Positions 18,049 to 29,289 are shown, counted from the stretch's first letter. The stretch is DNA of 57,587 nucleotides from Moraxellaceae bacterium REDSEA-S32_B1 (GCA_001626925.1 LUOR01000010.1:28966-86552), one strand, 5' to 3'. Numbers and translations: made by a program. The notes: a model not told the origin generated them from the letters alone.

Positions 18049-18786
18049 GGGTCTTAGGAAGCTAAAGTGGATTATTTCGTAATAATTTGAGTAGTTCAAG
18101 ATACAAATTATCATGCCTATGATTGAAACGATATTCGGTTTCCTTCAGATGCAAATAAAAAGTATGTTTGGCTACTCCATTGAATTTTGCTAACCGCCTT
18201 TTGGCATAGCTCCAAAAGGACTCAATGCCGTTGATATGTCGCTCTCCATCAGCAAACTCATTCATTCCATGATTCACTCGAAAGTGCTTGTCATAACCAA
18301 TGTCGACTAAGCCATCATAACCACGCCAACCATCAGAATGAATCACAGTTCCTAAATCAACATGCCCACGAATAATAGCTGGCAGGGTGTTTTTAGAACA
18401 GTCTGGGACAATTTCTGTATAAACTTTTCCATTACGCTTTAAGAGTCCAAATACAATGGTTTTACCATAAGCTCCTCGACCACGTTTCCCTCTTACACGA
18501 TGAGCACCGAAATACGACTCATCGACTTCAACAGCACCTTGTAAAGGTGATATCAGTTCACAATGTTCGGCAATTCGATGGCGAATTTTAAGAAAAATAG
18601 AGTTTGTAGAACGAACTGAAATACCAGTCAATTCTGCTGTGTTAGAAGCGGTTAAATCTAAAGCAAAACAACGTATAAGTCGTCTGAATTTAGCCTCTGT
18701 GATTTTAGAACAGCTGTAGTACCTATTTTTTACATTCATATTAGGAAGTTACCATATAATTGATATATGTTTGCTTCCTAAGACCC
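18049..18786 (-). mobile_element. Complete IS1595-family insertion sequence
   Basis: A 738-bp element bounded by perfect 14-bp inverted repeats GGGTCTTAGGAAGC (18049-18062) and GCTTCCTAAGACCC (18773-18786), with 8-bp direct repeats TTGAATAT outside. It holds one intact transposase gene on the minus strand whose stop codon begins at the last base of the left repeat. The small size, single DDE-type gene and 8-bp duplication fit the IS1016-like branch of IS1595. It lies between bfmS and a diguanylate cyclase gene and interrupts neither. Confidence 0.93.
18062..18739 (-). CDS. IS1595-family transposase
   Basis: DDE-type transposase that moves the surrounding element. The 225-aa product has an N-terminal helix-turn-helix region (LTASNTAELTGISVRSTNSI). 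The catalytic core carries VEVDESYFG (Asp73), HSDGWRGYD (Asp136) and HINGIESFWSYAKRRL (Asn170/Glu173), characteristic of the ISXO2-like/IS1595 catalytic domain. No frameshift or internal stop is present and both catalytic aspartates are intact, so the element could be active. Length is normal for the IS1016-like group. Confidence 0.93.
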   Translation of the reverse strand: MNVKNRYYSCSKITEAKFRRLIRCFALDLTASNTAELTGISVRSTNSIFLKIRHRIAEHCELISPLQGAVEVDESYFGAHRVRGKRGRGAYGKTIVFGLLKRNGKVYTEIVPDCSKNTLPAIIRGHVDLGTVIHSDGWRGYDGLVDIGYDKHFRVNHGMNEFADGERHINGIESFWSYAKRRLAKFNGVAKHTFYLHLKETEYRFNHRHDNLYLELLKLLRNNPL

Positions 18787-18794
18787 TTGAATAT
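18787..18794. repeat. Right 8-bp target site duplication of the IS1595-family element
   Basis: TTGAATAT directly follows the right inverted repeat, identical to 18041-18048. Confidence 0.9.
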
Positions 18795-18813
18795 TTATGA
18801 TAAAAATAATTGT

Positions 18814-20256
18814 CTACGTTTGATTGGCGACACGAATTTGGTTTCTGCCTTCAGATTTGGCTTGATATAAAGCCTGATCCGCTTGTGATATCCAAAAGTC
18901 AAGACTTCGATAGGCTTCAGCTTGTGGAATGTTAGTCAGTCCAATGCTGATTTTAATGGTAATACTTTGATTGTCTGTAATATCTAATGGGTGTTTTTTA
19001 AGATTATCTTGAATGCGTGCACCGATCTGTCTAGCGGCGTTTAGGTCTGTGTTCAGTAATAAAATGGCAAACTCTTCTCCGCCTAATCGACCAAATAAAT
19101 CCTTTTGACGCAACATGGTTTTTGTGGATTTCACAAAATGCTGTAATGCTTGATCGCCAGATTGATGACCAAATTCGTCATTGATGCGTTTAAAGTGATC
19201 AATATCAATCATCATCAAGGTGGCATCATTTCGAATGCTGTCGATTGCTTGGCTTGCAGACTGCATAAAATAATGTCGTGAAAGACATTTGGTTAAAGAG
19301 TCGTGCTGTACATTAAATAAAATCTCTTCAAATAAATACTTGCGATTGGAGCTGATGAGGCAAACGGTCATCGAAGAAATGGCAAGCATGAATAAGCCAA
19401 TTCGAGTGGATGTGCTTGTGTGAAGGTAGTCGATTGCATTCATCTCTGGAAGCGCCAAAATGATGCTATAAAACAACACCATGCACACTGCGAAGTTGAT
19501 AATCGATAAGCTAAAGAAACCATAACGTAGTGCTGCCCAAATCAATGCGGCAATCGGAAAGGTGAGTGCGCCTGGACCACCAAAATTCATCGCAACTACC
19601 GTCGATAGAATGACGCCTAATAACGGCAAAAAGTCATGCCACTGTACTTCAATCTCTTTGAAACGTTGTATAAAGTTTCGGACTACCAGCCAACTTGGAA
19701 AACTTAACACCAGCGGTAGAATCAATACATTATTTTGTATTTCCGCTGTCCACCACATGCAAAGCTCGATCAATAAATGTTGATTGTCGATAAAGCTGTT
19801 TGGTAGGTTGGGAACGGTCATGATGGCGATGAGTGCACTTACCGCAGAGCTCACGGTGACGATAAGTAAGATGTAGAAAAACGTTAAGCCTTGGTTGTAT
19901 TTGCGGTAGTTCAACTGGAATAGTTGAAACAGCATCACGGCACTCAACACTTCGAGCAAATTAGCGAGCGTTAAAGAGAAAGCCAATAAAAAATAACTGC
20001 CCGTGCTCAAGTCTGCGACCATAAACCCCGCAAAAGCACCGAGCCAAGTTTCGATACCACGTAACTGAGGAAACCTTAATATTAAGCCGAGTAGTAAAGC
20101 ATTTGCAGGCCAAAAAGATGCTAGAAAAAACAAAGGACGAGACAAAACCCCAATCATTGCTGCGCTAAAAATGATTGCAAAAATGATCGCAAAGATTCCC
20201 ACACGACTTGAGATGTGCAAATCACGTAAGAAGTCAGTTGGGGTAAAGTTGGGCAT
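18814..20256 (-). CDS. Diguanylate cyclase with MASE1-like membrane sensor domain
   Basis: Predicted to make the second messenger c-di-GMP. The 480-aa product has an N-terminal integral membrane region with about eight helices (residues ~20-305), resembling the MASE1 sensor. A GGDEF domain follows, with DIDHFKRINDEFGH and the active-site motif GGEEF (392-396). The product-inhibition I-site RxxD is present (RQKD, 383-386), five residues before GGEEF, so the enzyme should be both active and feedback-regulated. No EAL domain is present. The gene faces the IS element and is divergent from nuoA. What the sensor detects is unknown. Confidence 0.9.
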   Translation of the reverse strand: MPNFTPTDFLRDLHISSRVGIFAIIFAIIFSAAMIGVLSRPLFFLASFWPANALLLGLILRFPQLRGIETWLGAFAGFMVADLSTGSYFLLAFSLTLANLLEVLSAVMLFQLFQLNYRKYNQGLTFFYILLIVTVSSAVSALIAIMTVPNLPNSFIDNQHLLIELCMWWTAEIQNNVLILPLVLSFPSWLVVRNFIQRFKEIEVQWHDFLPLLGVILSTVVAMNFGGPGALTFPIAALIWAALRYGFFSLSIINFAVCMVLFYSIILALPEMNAIDYLHTSTSTRIGLFMLAISSMTVCLISSNRKYLFEEILFNVQHDSLTKCLSRHYFMQSASQAIDSIRNDATLMMIDIDHFKRINDEFGHQSGDQALQHFVKSTKTMLRQKDLFGRLGGEEFAILLLNTDLNAARQIGARIQDNLKKHPLDITDNQSITIKISIGLTNIPQAEAYRSLDFWISQADQALYQAKSEGRNQIRVANQT

Positions 20257-20588
20257 GAATGCGTCAGATCAAAATGGCTTATGTGAGCGATTATACTGAA
20301 AAAATATCATAAACATTTATTTTTTGAGCAAATCTTAGCTTCATAGTGGTTGTGTAAAATGAAGCGTGGCTTAAAAGCCTATAATGAAAATGCGTCTTAT
20401 TTATTAAGAATCAGCCTGTTAAAAAAGTATTTTCATGAGATTTTACTGCGAAAGTATCGTGCTTATGTCTAGAAACAGCATGAAAAAATCAGGTACAATG
20501 CCAAGGTATTCTGTATGTATTTGGTCATGGAATTGATTGAATGCTACCAATTTATTTATTTTGTAAGGCCTGCTAGGAGTTTCCCCGC
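20257..20588. other. Intergenic region upstream of nuoA
   Basis: These 332 bp between the divergent cyclase gene and nuoA hold no convincing ORF. A TATAAT at 20380-20385 could be a -10 element for the nuo operon, but no good -35 is placed correctly before it. A ribosome binding site TAGGAG lies at the nuoA end. I see no clear operator. Confidence 0.4.
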
Positions 20589-21146
20589 ATGAGTGCCATT
20601 ACTCCATATGATTGGGCGATTATTGCTTTTGTGATTGGCGTAACATTTTTATGCGTCTTTATGTTGACTGTCCCGCTACTTCTTGGTGGCAAAGCGTGGG
20701 GACGTGCAAAGCAAGAACAGTTCGAATCAGGTGTTGTTAGCGCTGGTGGCGCACGTATTCGTTTGTCAGCAAAGTTTTATCTTGTTGCGATTTTCTTCGT
20801 GGTTTTTGATTTAGAAGCCTTATACCTCTATGCATGGGCAACCTCCGTTCGAGAAGTCGGCTGGATAGGTTTTATTGCCGCTGCTGTTTTTATTTTGGTA
20901 TTGTTGATTGGTTTGATTTATGAGATGAGCACAGGCGCATTAAACTGGGCACCGCATGATCGTCGTAAAGCGGCAGGAATTAAGCCGAAGCTTGGCTCTC
21001 CAAATATGGATATTGCTGCGATCACAAAATTCAATAGTATTGAAGAGCTGGTGCAAGATCCAACAGGAAAAATTCCTGCGCAATCTGCGATTAAGACATC
21101 GCAAAACGATCAAACAGAAATAGCCCAACAACAACTTAAGGAGTAA
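20589..21146 (+). CDS. nuoA: NADH-quinone oxidoreductase subunit A
   Basis: Small membrane subunit of respiratory complex I (NDH-1), near the junction of the peripheral arm and membrane arm. The 185-aa product has three transmembrane helices (about 12-35, 68-90 and 96-118). It has the conserved loop FESGVVSAGGARIRLSAKFYLVAIFFVVFD, quoted here only by its ends FESG (about 39) and VFDLEALYLYAW. The C-terminal tail beyond residue ~125 is longer than in E. coli (147 aa) and is polar. First gene of the nuoA-N operon. Confidence 0.96.
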   Translation: MSAITPYDWAIIAFVIGVTFLCVFMLTVPLLLGGKAWGRAKQEQFESGVVSAGGARIRLSAKFYLVAIFFVVFDLEALYLYAWATSVREVGWIGFIAAAVFILVLLIGLIYEMSTGALNWAPHDRRKAAGIKPKLGSPNMDIAAITKFNSIEELVQDPTGKIPAQSAIKTSQNDQTEIAQQQLKE

Positions 21147-21152
21147 TGCGGG

Positions 21153-21830
21153 ATGAAATATACCCTAACCCGTGCCAATCCTAATGCGGATCAGTATCCT
21201 CTCCAAGAGCGTCAAATTGTCACTGATCCTCTTGAAGAGGAAGTGAATAAAAATGTATTCATGACCAAGCTTGAAGATGTTGTGCATACAGCAGTCAACT
21301 GGGGGCGTAAAAACTCTGTTTGGCCATTTAACTTTGGCACATCATGCTGTTATGTGGAATATGCCACCACCTTGACCGGTGTGCATGATATGTCACGTTT
21401 TGGTGCCGAGGTAATTCGTGCTTCACCTCGTCAGGCAGACTTGATGATCGTTGCAGGGACGTGTTTTGTAAAAATGGCACCCGTGATTCAACGCCTTTAT
21501 GAGCAAATGCTTGAACCGAAATGGGTGATTTCAATGGGTGCATGTGCCAATTCTGGTGGCATGTACGATATATATTCTGTGGTGCAAGGCGTTGATAAAA
21601 TTATCCCGGTAGACGTTTATGTGCCAGGTTGTCCGCCACGCCCAGAAGCACTGATTCAAGCATTGATGTTGTTACAAGATCAAATCCAACTGGAGCGCCG
21701 TCCATTGTCAGCGGTGATTGGTGATGATCTACAACCAATTTATAAGCCAAAAATGACGCCTGAACGTGATCGAAAAAATGCCGAGCGTATTGCAGTGAAA
21801 AATCTGCGCTCAATGGATGAGATTAAATAA
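21153..21830 (+). CDS. nuoB: NADH-quinone oxidoreductase subunit B
   Basis: Peripheral-arm subunit that carries iron-sulfur cluster N2, the last electron carrier before quinone. The 225-aa product shows the tandem cysteines in [10 protein letters not shown], followed by [12 protein letters not shown] and the final ligand in [12 protein letters not shown]. It begins 6 nt after nuoA and precedes fused nuoCD. Length is as expected. Confidence 0.97.
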   Translation: MKYTLTRANPNADQYPLQERQIVTDPLEEEVNKNVFMTKLEDVVHTAVNWGRKNSVWPFNFGTSCCYVEYATTLTGVHDMSRFGAEVIRASPRQADLMIVAGTCFVKMAPVIQRLYEQMLEPKWVISMGACANSGGMYDIYSVVQGVDKIIPVDVYVPGCPPRPEALIQALMLLQDQIQLERRPLSAVIGDDLQPIYKPKMTPERDRKNAERIAVKNLRSMDEIK

Positions 21831-21914
21831 CAGGCTGATGATTGATATACTGCGTTTCGGCGCAGTCAAGTCAGTTTAGCGAACCGAATTTTTTATAAAT
21901 AGGAAGCCAAGCCA

Positions 21915-23699
21915 ATGGCTGAAACTGAAGCTACTATGCCAGAAGTGGAACACGATTCACGTCCAGCATTTGCAATCGTAGAAGAACTGAAAAATAAATT
22001 TGGTGAAAACTTCTATGTGCAAGCGACGTTTGATAATTTCCCAACCGTCTGGGTTGAACGTTCTCGAGTTCAAGATGTATTGATGTTTTTGCGTACGGTG
22101 TCACGTCCTTATGTGATGCTGTTTGACCTCTCTGCAATGGATGAGCGTCTGCGAAATCATCGTGATGGATTGCCTGCCTCTGATTTTACCGTGTTTTATC
22201 ACTTATTATCTTTGGAGCGTAATACTGATATTCGTATTAAAGTCGCACTTAGCGATGCGGACTTAAATATCCCAACCGCAAGCAATATTTGGCCAAATGC
22301 CAACTGGTACGAACGTGAAGCGTATGACATGTTCGGAATCAACTTCGAAGGTCATCCAATGCTTCGTCGTATTTTGCTACCGACATATTGGGAAGGTCAT
22401 CCGCTACGTAAAGAATATTCTGCACGTGCGACGGAATATACGCCGTATATGCAAGATCAAGCCAAGCAGGATTTTGAGCAAGAGCATTTGCGTTTTGTGC
22501 CTGAAGATTGGGGCTTGAAGCGTGGTAATGATGACGAAGACTTCATGTTCTTGAACTTGGGTCCAAACCATCCATCTGCGCATGGTGCATTCCGTGTCAT
22601 TCTTCAGCTCGATGGCGAAGAAGTATTAGACTGCGTACCTGATATTGGCTATCACCACCGTGGTGTGGAAAAGATGGCCGAGCGTCAAACATGGCACTCA
22701 TTTATTCCTTATACTGACCGTGTCGATTATCTCGGCGGTGTAGCGCAAAACATGCCATACGTGATGGCAGTTGAGCAAATGGCGGGTATTACTGTGCCTG
22801 ATCGCGCGCAGTGTATCCGTGTCATGCTCTCCGAATTATTCCGCATCAATAACCACTTGCTTTATATTGGTACAGCGATTCAGGATACAGGTGGTATGAC
22901 GCCAGTATTCTATATGTTTGCCGATCGTCAAAAAGTCTATGATATCGTTGAGGCAATTACTGGCTTCCGTATGCACCCAGCGTGGTTCCGTATCGGTGGT
23001 ACAGCGCATGATTTGCCGAATGGCTGGCATACATTGGTTAAAGAGCTGCTTGATTGGATGCCAAAGCGTTTGGATGAATATCACAAGGCAGCGCTTAAAA
23101 ACTCAGTCTTTGTCGGACGTACCAAAAATGTGGCGCAGTACGATGCCAAGTCAGCACTCGCTTGGGGTGTGACTGGAACAGGTTTGCGTGCCACAGGTAT
23201 TGACTTTGATGTGCGTAAATATCGTCCATATAGTGGCTATGAAAATTACGACTTTGAAGTGCCAGTTGAGTACGAAGGCGATGCTTATGCACGTGTCATG
23301 GTGCATTTCTATGAAATTCGTGAGTCGCTAAAAATCATTAAACAGTGCTTGGATAATATGCCTTCTGGTGCGTATAAAGCGGATCATCCATTGGCTGTAC
23401 CACCACCAAAAGACAAAACCTTGCAAGACATTGAAACCTTGATTAATCACTTCTTGAGTGTGTCTTGGGGACCTGTCATGCCTGCGGGTGAGTCGTCATT
23501 TATGGCGGAAGTGGTGAAAGGGGCGAGTACCTATTATCTCACCTCGGATAAAGCGACGATGAGTTATCGTACACGTATTCGTACGCCGACCTTCACGCAC
23601 TTACAGCAAATTCCTTCGGTGATTAACGGCAGTCTAGTGTCTGACTTAATCATTTATTTGGCGACCATTGATGTGGTTATGGCAGACGTGGATCGCTAG
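21915..23699 (+). CDS. nuoC: NADH-quinone oxidoreductase fused subunit C/D
   Basis: Peripheral-arm subunit combining NuoC (about residues 20-190, including [13 protein letters not shown] and the GHPLRKEY motif) with NuoD (about 205-594, including [14 protein letters not shown], the quinone-site region and DRVDYLGG). The 594-aa fusion is the normal arrangement in E. coli and Pseudomonas, so it is not an anomaly. An 84-nt gap separates it from nuoB, the largest inside the operon. No ORF fills it. Confidence 0.97.
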   Translation: MAETEATMPEVEHDSRPAFAIVEELKNKFGENFYVQATFDNFPTVWVERSRVQDVLMFLRTVSRPYVMLFDLSAMDERLRNHRDGLPASDFTVFYHLLSLERNTDIRIKVALSDADLNIPTASNIWPNANWYEREAYDMFGINFEGHPMLRRILLPTYWEGHPLRKEYSARATEYTPYMQDQAKQDFEQEHLRFVPEDWGLKRGNDDEDFMFLNLGPNHPSAHGAFRVILQLDGEEVLDCVPDIGYHHRGVEKMAERQTWHSFIPYTDRVDYLGGVAQNMPYVMAVEQMAGITVPDRAQCIRVMLSELFRINNHLLYIGTAIQDTGGMTPVFYMFADRQKVYDIVEAITGFRMHPAWFRIGGTAHDLPNGWHTLVKELLDWMPKRLDEYHKAALKNSVFVGRTKNVAQYDAKSALAWGVTGTGLRATGIDFDVRKYRPYSGYENYDFEVPVEYEGDAYARVMVHFYEIRESLKIIKQCLDNMPSGAYKADHPLAVPPPKDKTLQDIETLINHFLSVSWGPVMPAGESSFMAEVVKGASTYYLTSDKATMSYRTRIRTPTFTHLQQIPSVINGSLVSDLIIYLATIDVVMADVDR

Positions 23700-23711
23700 A
23701 GGTACAGCATT

Positions 23712-24221
23712 ATGATGATTTTGACAGATAAAAAGCCTCGTGTCAGTGTGGAAGGGATTTTGACTCCTGAAGAAATTCACGACATTGAGCATCACATTGG
23801 ACATTATCCAGATCCACGTGCGGCATCACTTGATGCGTTGAAATGTGTACAACGCCGTAATGGTTGGGTCGATGATGCACAGCTGCATGCCATCGCACAG
23901 ATGCTTACCATAAGCGTGGCTGATCTTGAAGGTGTGGCAACATTCTATAATCGTATTTACCGTCAACCTGTTGGTAAACATGTGATTTTATTATGTGACT
24001 CGATTGCGTGTTTCTTGATGGGGGCAGAAAGCCTTGCAGACGCATTCCAACGTGAGCTTGGTATTCAATACGGTCAGACCACAGCGGATGGACGCTTTAC
24101 ACTATTGCCGATTTGTTGCTTAGGGAACTGCGATAAAGGGCCAACTTTAATGATTGATGAAGATACCCATGGTTTAGTTGATGTGTCTTCTGTCAAACAG
24201 CTCTTGGAGAAGTATCTATGA
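23712..24221 (+). CDS. nuoE: NADH-quinone oxidoreductase subunit E
   Basis: Subunit of the NADH dehydrogenase module holding 2Fe-2S cluster N1a. The 169-aa thioredoxin-like protein has the four ligand cysteines in [12 protein letters not shown] and [16 protein letters not shown] 9 nt upstream supports the first of two adjacent ATGs. Its stop overlaps the nuoF start (ATGA). Confidence 0.95.
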   Translation: MMILTDKKPRVSVEGILTPEEIHDIEHHIGHYPDPRAASLDALKCVQRRNGWVDDAQLHAIAQMLTISVADLEGVATFYNRIYRQPVGKHVILLCDSIACFLMGAESLADAFQRELGIQYGQTTADGRFTLLPICCLGNCDKGPTLMIDEDTHGLVDVSSVKQLLEKYL

Positions 24222-25552
24222 ATACCGAACCAAAACCAATCTACGGCGACGGCAATCCTGAAACGCACCCATTGACATGGCGTTTGAGTAAGCAAGAACA
24301 TGTGCGTAGTGCGGATGATTATGAAGCGTTGGAAGGTTATCAAGGGCTGAAAAAAGCCGTATCGATGACGCCAAATGAAGTACTTGAACTCATCAAAGCA
24401 GCGACTGTTAAAGGTCGTGGTGGTGCAGGCTTCCCCGCAGGGATCAAATGGTCACTAATGGCACCAAATGATAACTCAGGACCACGTTACTTGATTTGTA
24501 ATGCCGATGAGATGGAACCGGGTACCTTTAAAGATCGCTTGTTGATGGAAAAATTACCCCATCAATTGATCGAGGGGATGTTGATTGCAGGCTATACGCT
24601 TGAAGCAACACACGGTTATATCTTTATCCGTGGTGAATATATCGAAGCAGCGCAATATCTGAATGAAGCAATTGAGCAAATCCGTGCCAAAGGCTACCTC
24701 GGTGACAATATTCTTGATTCGGGTTGGAGCTTTGATCTAAACATACACACAGGCGCAGGGCGATATATCTGCGGTGAAGAAACAGCATTGATTAACTCAC
24801 TCGAAGGTCGTCGTGCCAATCCTCGTACCAAACCACCATTCCCACAAGTGGCAGGGGCATGGGGTCGTCCGACAATTGTCAATAACGTGGAAACCTTTAA
24901 CAACCTCCCTGCAATCATGCTTCGTGGTGCAGAGTGGTATGTGGGCTTATCTGCAGGCAAGTCCAAGGATCCAGGTACCAAGATCTATGGTGCGTCAGGC
25001 AAGGTGAAATTCCCAGGTTTATGGGAGCTTCCTTTTGGTACAACTGCCCGTGAAGTGATTGAAGAGCATGCAGGCGGTATGCGTGATGGCTTAACCCTCA
25101 AAGCATGGCTACCGGGCGGGGCATCGACTGACTTTTTGGCAGCAGAACATATTGATCTGCCAATGGACTCTGAAAGCATTATGAAAGCAGGCTCACGTCT
25201 AGGCACGTGTTTGCTGATGGTGGTGGATGAGTCGCAGTGTATGGTGTCTGCGGTGCGTAACTTAGAAGAATTCTTTGCACGTGAATCGTGTGGCTTCTGT
25301 ACGCCTTGCCGTGATGGCTTGCCATGGGCTGTTAAAGCATTAAAAGCACTCGAAAATGGTGAAGGAAAAATGGAAGATGTTGAACATCTGACCGAGCTGA
25401 CCAAAAAACTGTGGATCGGCAAAACCTTTTGTGCCCACGCACCAGGTGCGATGGAACCATTAATGGGTGCGCTGAAATATTTCCGTCATGAGTTTGAGGC
25501 AAAAGTGATCAATCGTCCTGTTGCAGAAGCTCAACACGTTGAACAAGTATAA
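24218..25552 (+). CDS. nuoF: NADH-quinone oxidoreductase subunit F
   Basis: Binds NADH and FMN and carries cluster N3, the entry point for electrons into complex I. The 444-aa product has the nucleotide-binding motif [16 protein letters not shown], the FMN-site stretch [31 protein letters not shown], and the 4Fe-4S ligands in [12 protein letters not shown] plus the later FCAHAPGA. It overlaps nuoE by 4 nt, so translational coupling is likely. Confidence 0.97.
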   Translation: MNTEPKPIYGDGNPETHPLTWRLSKQEHVRSADDYEALEGYQGLKKAVSMTPNEVLELIKAATVKGRGGAGFPAGIKWSLMAPNDNSGPRYLICNADEMEPGTFKDRLLMEKLPHQLIEGMLIAGYTLEATHGYIFIRGEYIEAAQYLNEAIEQIRAKGYLGDNILDSGWSFDLNIHTGAGRYICGEETALINSLEGRRANPRTKPPFPQVAGAWGRPTIVNNVETFNNLPAIMLRGAEWYVGLSAGKSKDPGTKIYGASGKVKFPGLWELPFGTTAREVIEEHAGGMRDGLTLKAWLPGGASTDFLAAEHIDLPMDSESIMKAGSRLGTCLLMVVDESQCMVSAVRNLEEFFARESCGFCTPCRDGLPWAVKALKALENGEGKMEDVEHLTELTKKLWIGKTFCAHAPGAMEPLMGALKYFRHEFEAKVINRPVAEAQHVEQV

Positions 25553-25563
25553 GGAATTCGACT

Positions 25564-28263
25564 ATGGCTACTATACATGTCGATGGAAAACAATATGAGG
25601 TCAATGGCTCAGAGAACTTGCTGCAAGCATGTTTGTCTTTGGGAATTGATATTCCTTATTTTTGTTGGCATCCATCCTTAGGTTCGGTCGGCTCTTGTCG
25701 CCAGTGTGCAGTGACACAATATGCAAATCCAGAAGACACTCGTGGTCGTTTGGTGATGTCGTGCATGACACCAGCTTCAGACAATACCTATATTTCAATT
25801 GAAGACAAAGAGGCGGTTGATTTCCGTGCTTCGATTGTAGAGTTGCTGATGACCAACCATCCGCACGACTGTCCAGTCTGCGAAGAGGGTGGGCATTGTC
25901 ACCTACAAGATATGACCGTGATGACACAGCACGATCGTCGTCGTTATCGCTTTACCAAACGTACCCATCACAATCAAGAACTCGGTTCATTCATTGCACA
26001 TGAAATGAACCGTTGTATCGCATGCTATCGCTGTGTGCGTTATTACAAAGACTATGCGGGCGGTACAGACTTCGGTGTCTATGCCAATGCGTCACGTGTC
26101 TACTTCGGTCGCCCAGAGTCAGGCACTTTAGAATCTGAATTCTCAGGCAACTTAACTGAAGTTTGTCCTACAGGTGTATTTACCGATAAAACTCATTCTG
26201 AACGCTATAACCGTAAATGGGATATGCAGTACGCACCTAGCGTCTGTCATGGATGTTCAAGTGGCTGTAACATCTCCCCAGGTGAGCGTTATGGTGAAAT
26301 TCGCCGTGTAGAAAATCGTTTCAATGGCGATGTCAATCAATACTTCCTCTGTGATAAAGGTCGTTTTGGCACAGGTTATGTCAATCGTGCCGATCGCCCA
26401 CGTCAGCCACAGCTTCGTGCCAATGGTAATATCAGCACTTTAAGCACTGATGATGCCTTAGACCAAGTGATTGCGACCATTAAAGCGAAAAAGGTTTTGG
26501 GTATTGGTTCACCACGGGCAAGTTTGGAATCAAACTTTGCGCTACGTGAATTGGTGGGTAAGGAAAATTACTCAACAGGCATGAGCCAAAAAACGCAAAG
26601 TTTGGTAGAGCTCGCTGCTGATATTATGCAAACACAGGGTATTTATAACCCAAGTATGCGTGAGATCGAAAGTTACGATGCGGTGCTCATTTTGGGTGAA
26701 GATTTAACCCAAACAGCACCTCGCATGGCATTGTCTGTACGTCAGTCGGCGAAAAATAAAGCCAAACAAATGGCAGCGGAACGCAAAACCCAAGACTGGC
26801 TTGCTGAGCCTGTACAACGTATTGCACAACACGCAAAATCGCCAGTGTATATCTTGGCGGCAACACAAACGCGCCTTTCTGATATTGCAGAATCCGAAGT
26901 GGTTGCCTCACCGAACGATATTGCACGTTTAGGTTTTGCGGTAGCAGCGGCGTTACAAGGTCAGTCGATCACAGGATTGGATGATGATGCCAAAGCATTC
27001 GCTGAAACCATGGCGAACAGCTTACAAACAGCGAATAAACCACTCATTATTTCAGGTACTAGCCTACAAGATCCTGCGATCATGGAGGCGGCGGCAAGTG
27101 TGGCGCAGGCTTTGGGTGAAAAAGCAGGCTTGAGTTTGACGGTTCCTGAAGTCAACTCGATGGGCTTGGCGCTATTTGGTGGTCAGAGCTTAGAGCAAGC
27201 TTTGGCACAAGATTATGATGCATTGATCATTGTAGAAAATGATTTGTTCCGTCAGTTGCCTGAAGCACAAGTCAAAGCTGCACTGAATAAAGCAGACAGT
27301 GTGATCGTACTAGATCATAGCGAAACTGCAACGGTGAAAGTGGCGGATTATGTCTTGTCGGCGGCAAGTTTTGCTGAGGCAGATGGCACAGTGGTCAGTC
27401 AAGAAGGGCGTGCACAGCGTTTCTATCAAGTTTATGATCCAAGCTACTACAAGCCTGAATATGTGATCAAAGAGTCTTGGCGTTGGTTGCATGCCATTGA
27501 AACAGGTTTGAAATCAAAAGACATTTCATGGACTGTACTCGATCATGTGGTTGATAGTGTTGCGAAAAATGTACCGCAACTTGAAGCGATTGCCGATGTT
27601 GCACCGAATGCCGACTATCGTATTCATGGTTTGAAAATTGCCCGTGAACCACGTCGTTATTCAGGGCGTACAGCAATCGTTGCACCGCTGAATGTACATG
27701 AGCCAAAACAACCTGTAGATACCGATTCTGCATTGACCTTCTCGATGGAAGGTTATGTGGGTCCACAAAAAGCCTCGTCTTTGATCCCATTTGCTTGGGC
27801 ACCAGGTTGGAACTCACCGCAATCTTGGAACAAATATCAAGATCAAGTCGGTGGACATCTCAAAGGTGGTGATTCAGGCATTCGTTTATTCGATCGGTTG
27901 GCGAAGCGTCCTGCACGAACTTATGTTGCACCGAATGCCGTGGTTGCCAACCCTGACGCGTTCCGCCTTGTACCAATGCATCACATTTTTGCCTCGGGTG
28001 AATTCACGGTGAAAACCCCTGCGATGCAATCACGCATTCCAGAAGCGATGTTTGCGGTGGGTGAGCAAGATGCAGCACGTATGAATCTACAAGATGGACA
28101 ACGCATTACAGTCAAAGCAGGCGATAGCACTGTCAATTTACCGATTCAAGTGATTGAATATTTACCGACAGGGTATATCGGTTATCCAGTTGGACTTGCG
28201 CCAACCATTTCTTTAGCAGAGCCTGTTGCGGTGTCTGTTGAAGCGCAAGCGGTAGGAGTGTAA
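25564..28263 (+). CDS. nuoG: NADH-quinone oxidoreductase subunit G
   Basis: Largest peripheral-arm subunit, carrying several iron-sulfur clusters. The 899-aa product has an N-terminal 2Fe-2S ferredoxin domain (CWHPSLGSVGSCRQCAV). Next are the HxxxC-type cluster site in DCPVCEEGGHCHLQDM, cysteine-rich RCIACYRCVRYY, and a further cluster site SVCHGCSSGCNI. A long molybdopterin-oxidoreductase-like domain makes up the rest. Length is close to the E. coli and Pseudomonas proteins. Confidence 0.96.
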   Translation: MATIHVDGKQYEVNGSENLLQACLSLGIDIPYFCWHPSLGSVGSCRQCAVTQYANPEDTRGRLVMSCMTPASDNTYISIEDKEAVDFRASIVELLMTNHPHDCPVCEEGGHCHLQDMTVMTQHDRRRYRFTKRTHHNQELGSFIAHEMNRCIACYRCVRYYKDYAGGTDFGVYANASRVYFGRPESGTLESEFSGNLTEVCPTGVFTDKTHSERYNRKWDMQYAPSVCHGCSSGCNISPGERYGEIRRVENRFNGDVNQYFLCDKGRFGTGYVNRADRPRQPQLRANGNISTLSTDDALDQVIATIKAKKVLGIGSPRASLESNFALRELVGKENYSTGMSQKTQSLVELAADIMQTQGIYNPSMREIESYDAVLILGEDLTQTAPRMALSVRQSAKNKAKQMAAERKTQDWLAEPVQRIAQHAKSPVYILAATQTRLSDIAESEVVASPNDIARLGFAVAAALQGQSITGLDDDAKAFAETMANSLQTANKPLIISGTSLQDPAIMEAAASVAQALGEKAGLSLTVPEVNSMGLALFGGQSLEQALAQDYDALIIVENDLFRQLPEAQVKAALNKADSVIVLDHSETATVKVADYVLSAASFAEADGTVVSQEGRAQRFYQVYDPSYYKPEYVIKESWRWLHAIETGLKSKDISWTVLDHVVDSVAKNVPQLEAIADVAPNADYRIHGLKIAREPRRYSGRTAIVAPLNVHEPKQPVDTDSALTFSMEGYVGPQKASSLIPFAWAPGWNSPQSWNKYQDQVGGHLKGGDSGIRLFDRLAKRPARTYVAPNAVVANPDAFRLVPMHHIFASGEFTVKTPAMQSRIPEAMFAVGEQDAARMNLQDGQRITVKAGDSTVNLPIQVIEYLPTGYIGYPVGLAPTISLAEPVAVSVEAQAVGV

Positions 28264-28266
28264 ATC

Positions 28267-29271
28267 ATGAATGAATCTTTACGCGTTCTACCAAGTTGGG
28301 CTGTCGGCTATGAAACCGCTTTCTTAGTGATTCAAGCCATTGTCATTATGCTTGTCGTGGTACTCATGGCAGCGTTGATGTCATTTATCGAGCGTCGTTT
28401 GCTGGGTTTATGGCAAGACCGTTATGGTCCAAACCGTGTTGGCCCTTTTGGGATGTTCCAAATCGTCGCCGACATGCTCAAGATCATGTTTAAAGAAGAC
28501 TGGACACCGAAATTTGTTGATAAATTGACGTTCCGTCTTGCGCCTGCTGTGGCGATGGCGACTGCGGTTTTATCCTTTATGGTGATTCCTGTGAGTCCGT
28601 CGCTGGGTGTGGCGGATATGAATATCGGGCTATTGTTCTTCATGGCGATGGCTGGGATTGCAGTCTATGCGGTATTGTTCGGTGGTTGGTCATCGAATAA
28701 CAAATATGCCTTGCTCGGTGGTCTACGTTCTGCGGCACAAACCATTTCTTATGAAGTGTTTTTGGGTATTTCATTGATGGGTGTGGTGGCGATTGCGGGT
28801 TCATTTAACTTGCGTGAGATCGTTGAAGCACAGCGTGATGTGTGGTTTATCATTCCACAATTCTTAGGTTTCTTGATCTTTGTGGTTGCTGGTGTGGCAG
28901 TAACGCATCGTCATCCATTTGACCAACCTGAAGCTGAACAAGAGTTGGCGGAAGGTTATCACGTCGAATATGGTGGGATGAAATGGGGGATGTTCTTCGT
29001 TGCTGAATACGTCAACATTATTCTTATTTCAGCATTGATCGTGACGCTATTTTTTGGTGGATGGCTTGCGCCGTTTAATCTTGAGATTCCATTTGTGCCA
29101 CCTGTATTCTGGTTCATTATCAAAACCTTATTCTTTATGATGATGTTTATCTTGGCGCGCGGTTCGTTGATTCGTCCACGTTATGATCAAGTGATGAATT
29201 TTGGTTGGAAAGTCTGTTTACCGCTTGCGCTAGTGAACTTATTAGTCACTGGTGCTGTGATTTTATGGTAA
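28267..29271 (+). CDS. nuoH: NADH-quinone oxidoreductase subunit H
   Basis: Membrane subunit forming much of the quinone-binding chamber, with about eight transmembrane helices in 334 aa. Conserved stretches include [20 protein letters not shown] and the acidic loop [18 protein letters not shown]. It starts 3 nt past nuoG. Confidence 0.97.
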   Translation: MNESLRVLPSWAVGYETAFLVIQAIVIMLVVVLMAALMSFIERRLLGLWQDRYGPNRVGPFGMFQIVADMLKIMFKEDWTPKFVDKLTFRLAPAVAMATAVLSFMVIPVSPSLGVADMNIGLLFFMAMAGIAVYAVLFGGWSSNNKYALLGGLRSAAQTISYEVFLGISLMGVVAIAGSFNLREIVEAQRDVWFIIPQFLGFLIFVVAGVAVTHRHPFDQPEAEQELAEGYHVEYGGMKWGMFFVAEYVNIILISALIVTLFFGGWLAPFNLEIPFVPPVFWFIIKTLFFMMMFILARGSLIRPRYDQVMNFGWKVCLPLALVNLLVTGAVILW

Positions 29272-29289
29272 CTAAGGAGGCAGGGAAAA

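Noticed and set aside
21915..23699. Fusion of nuoC and nuoD
   Set aside because: This fusion is normal in E. coli, Pseudomonas and relatives; not a novelty.
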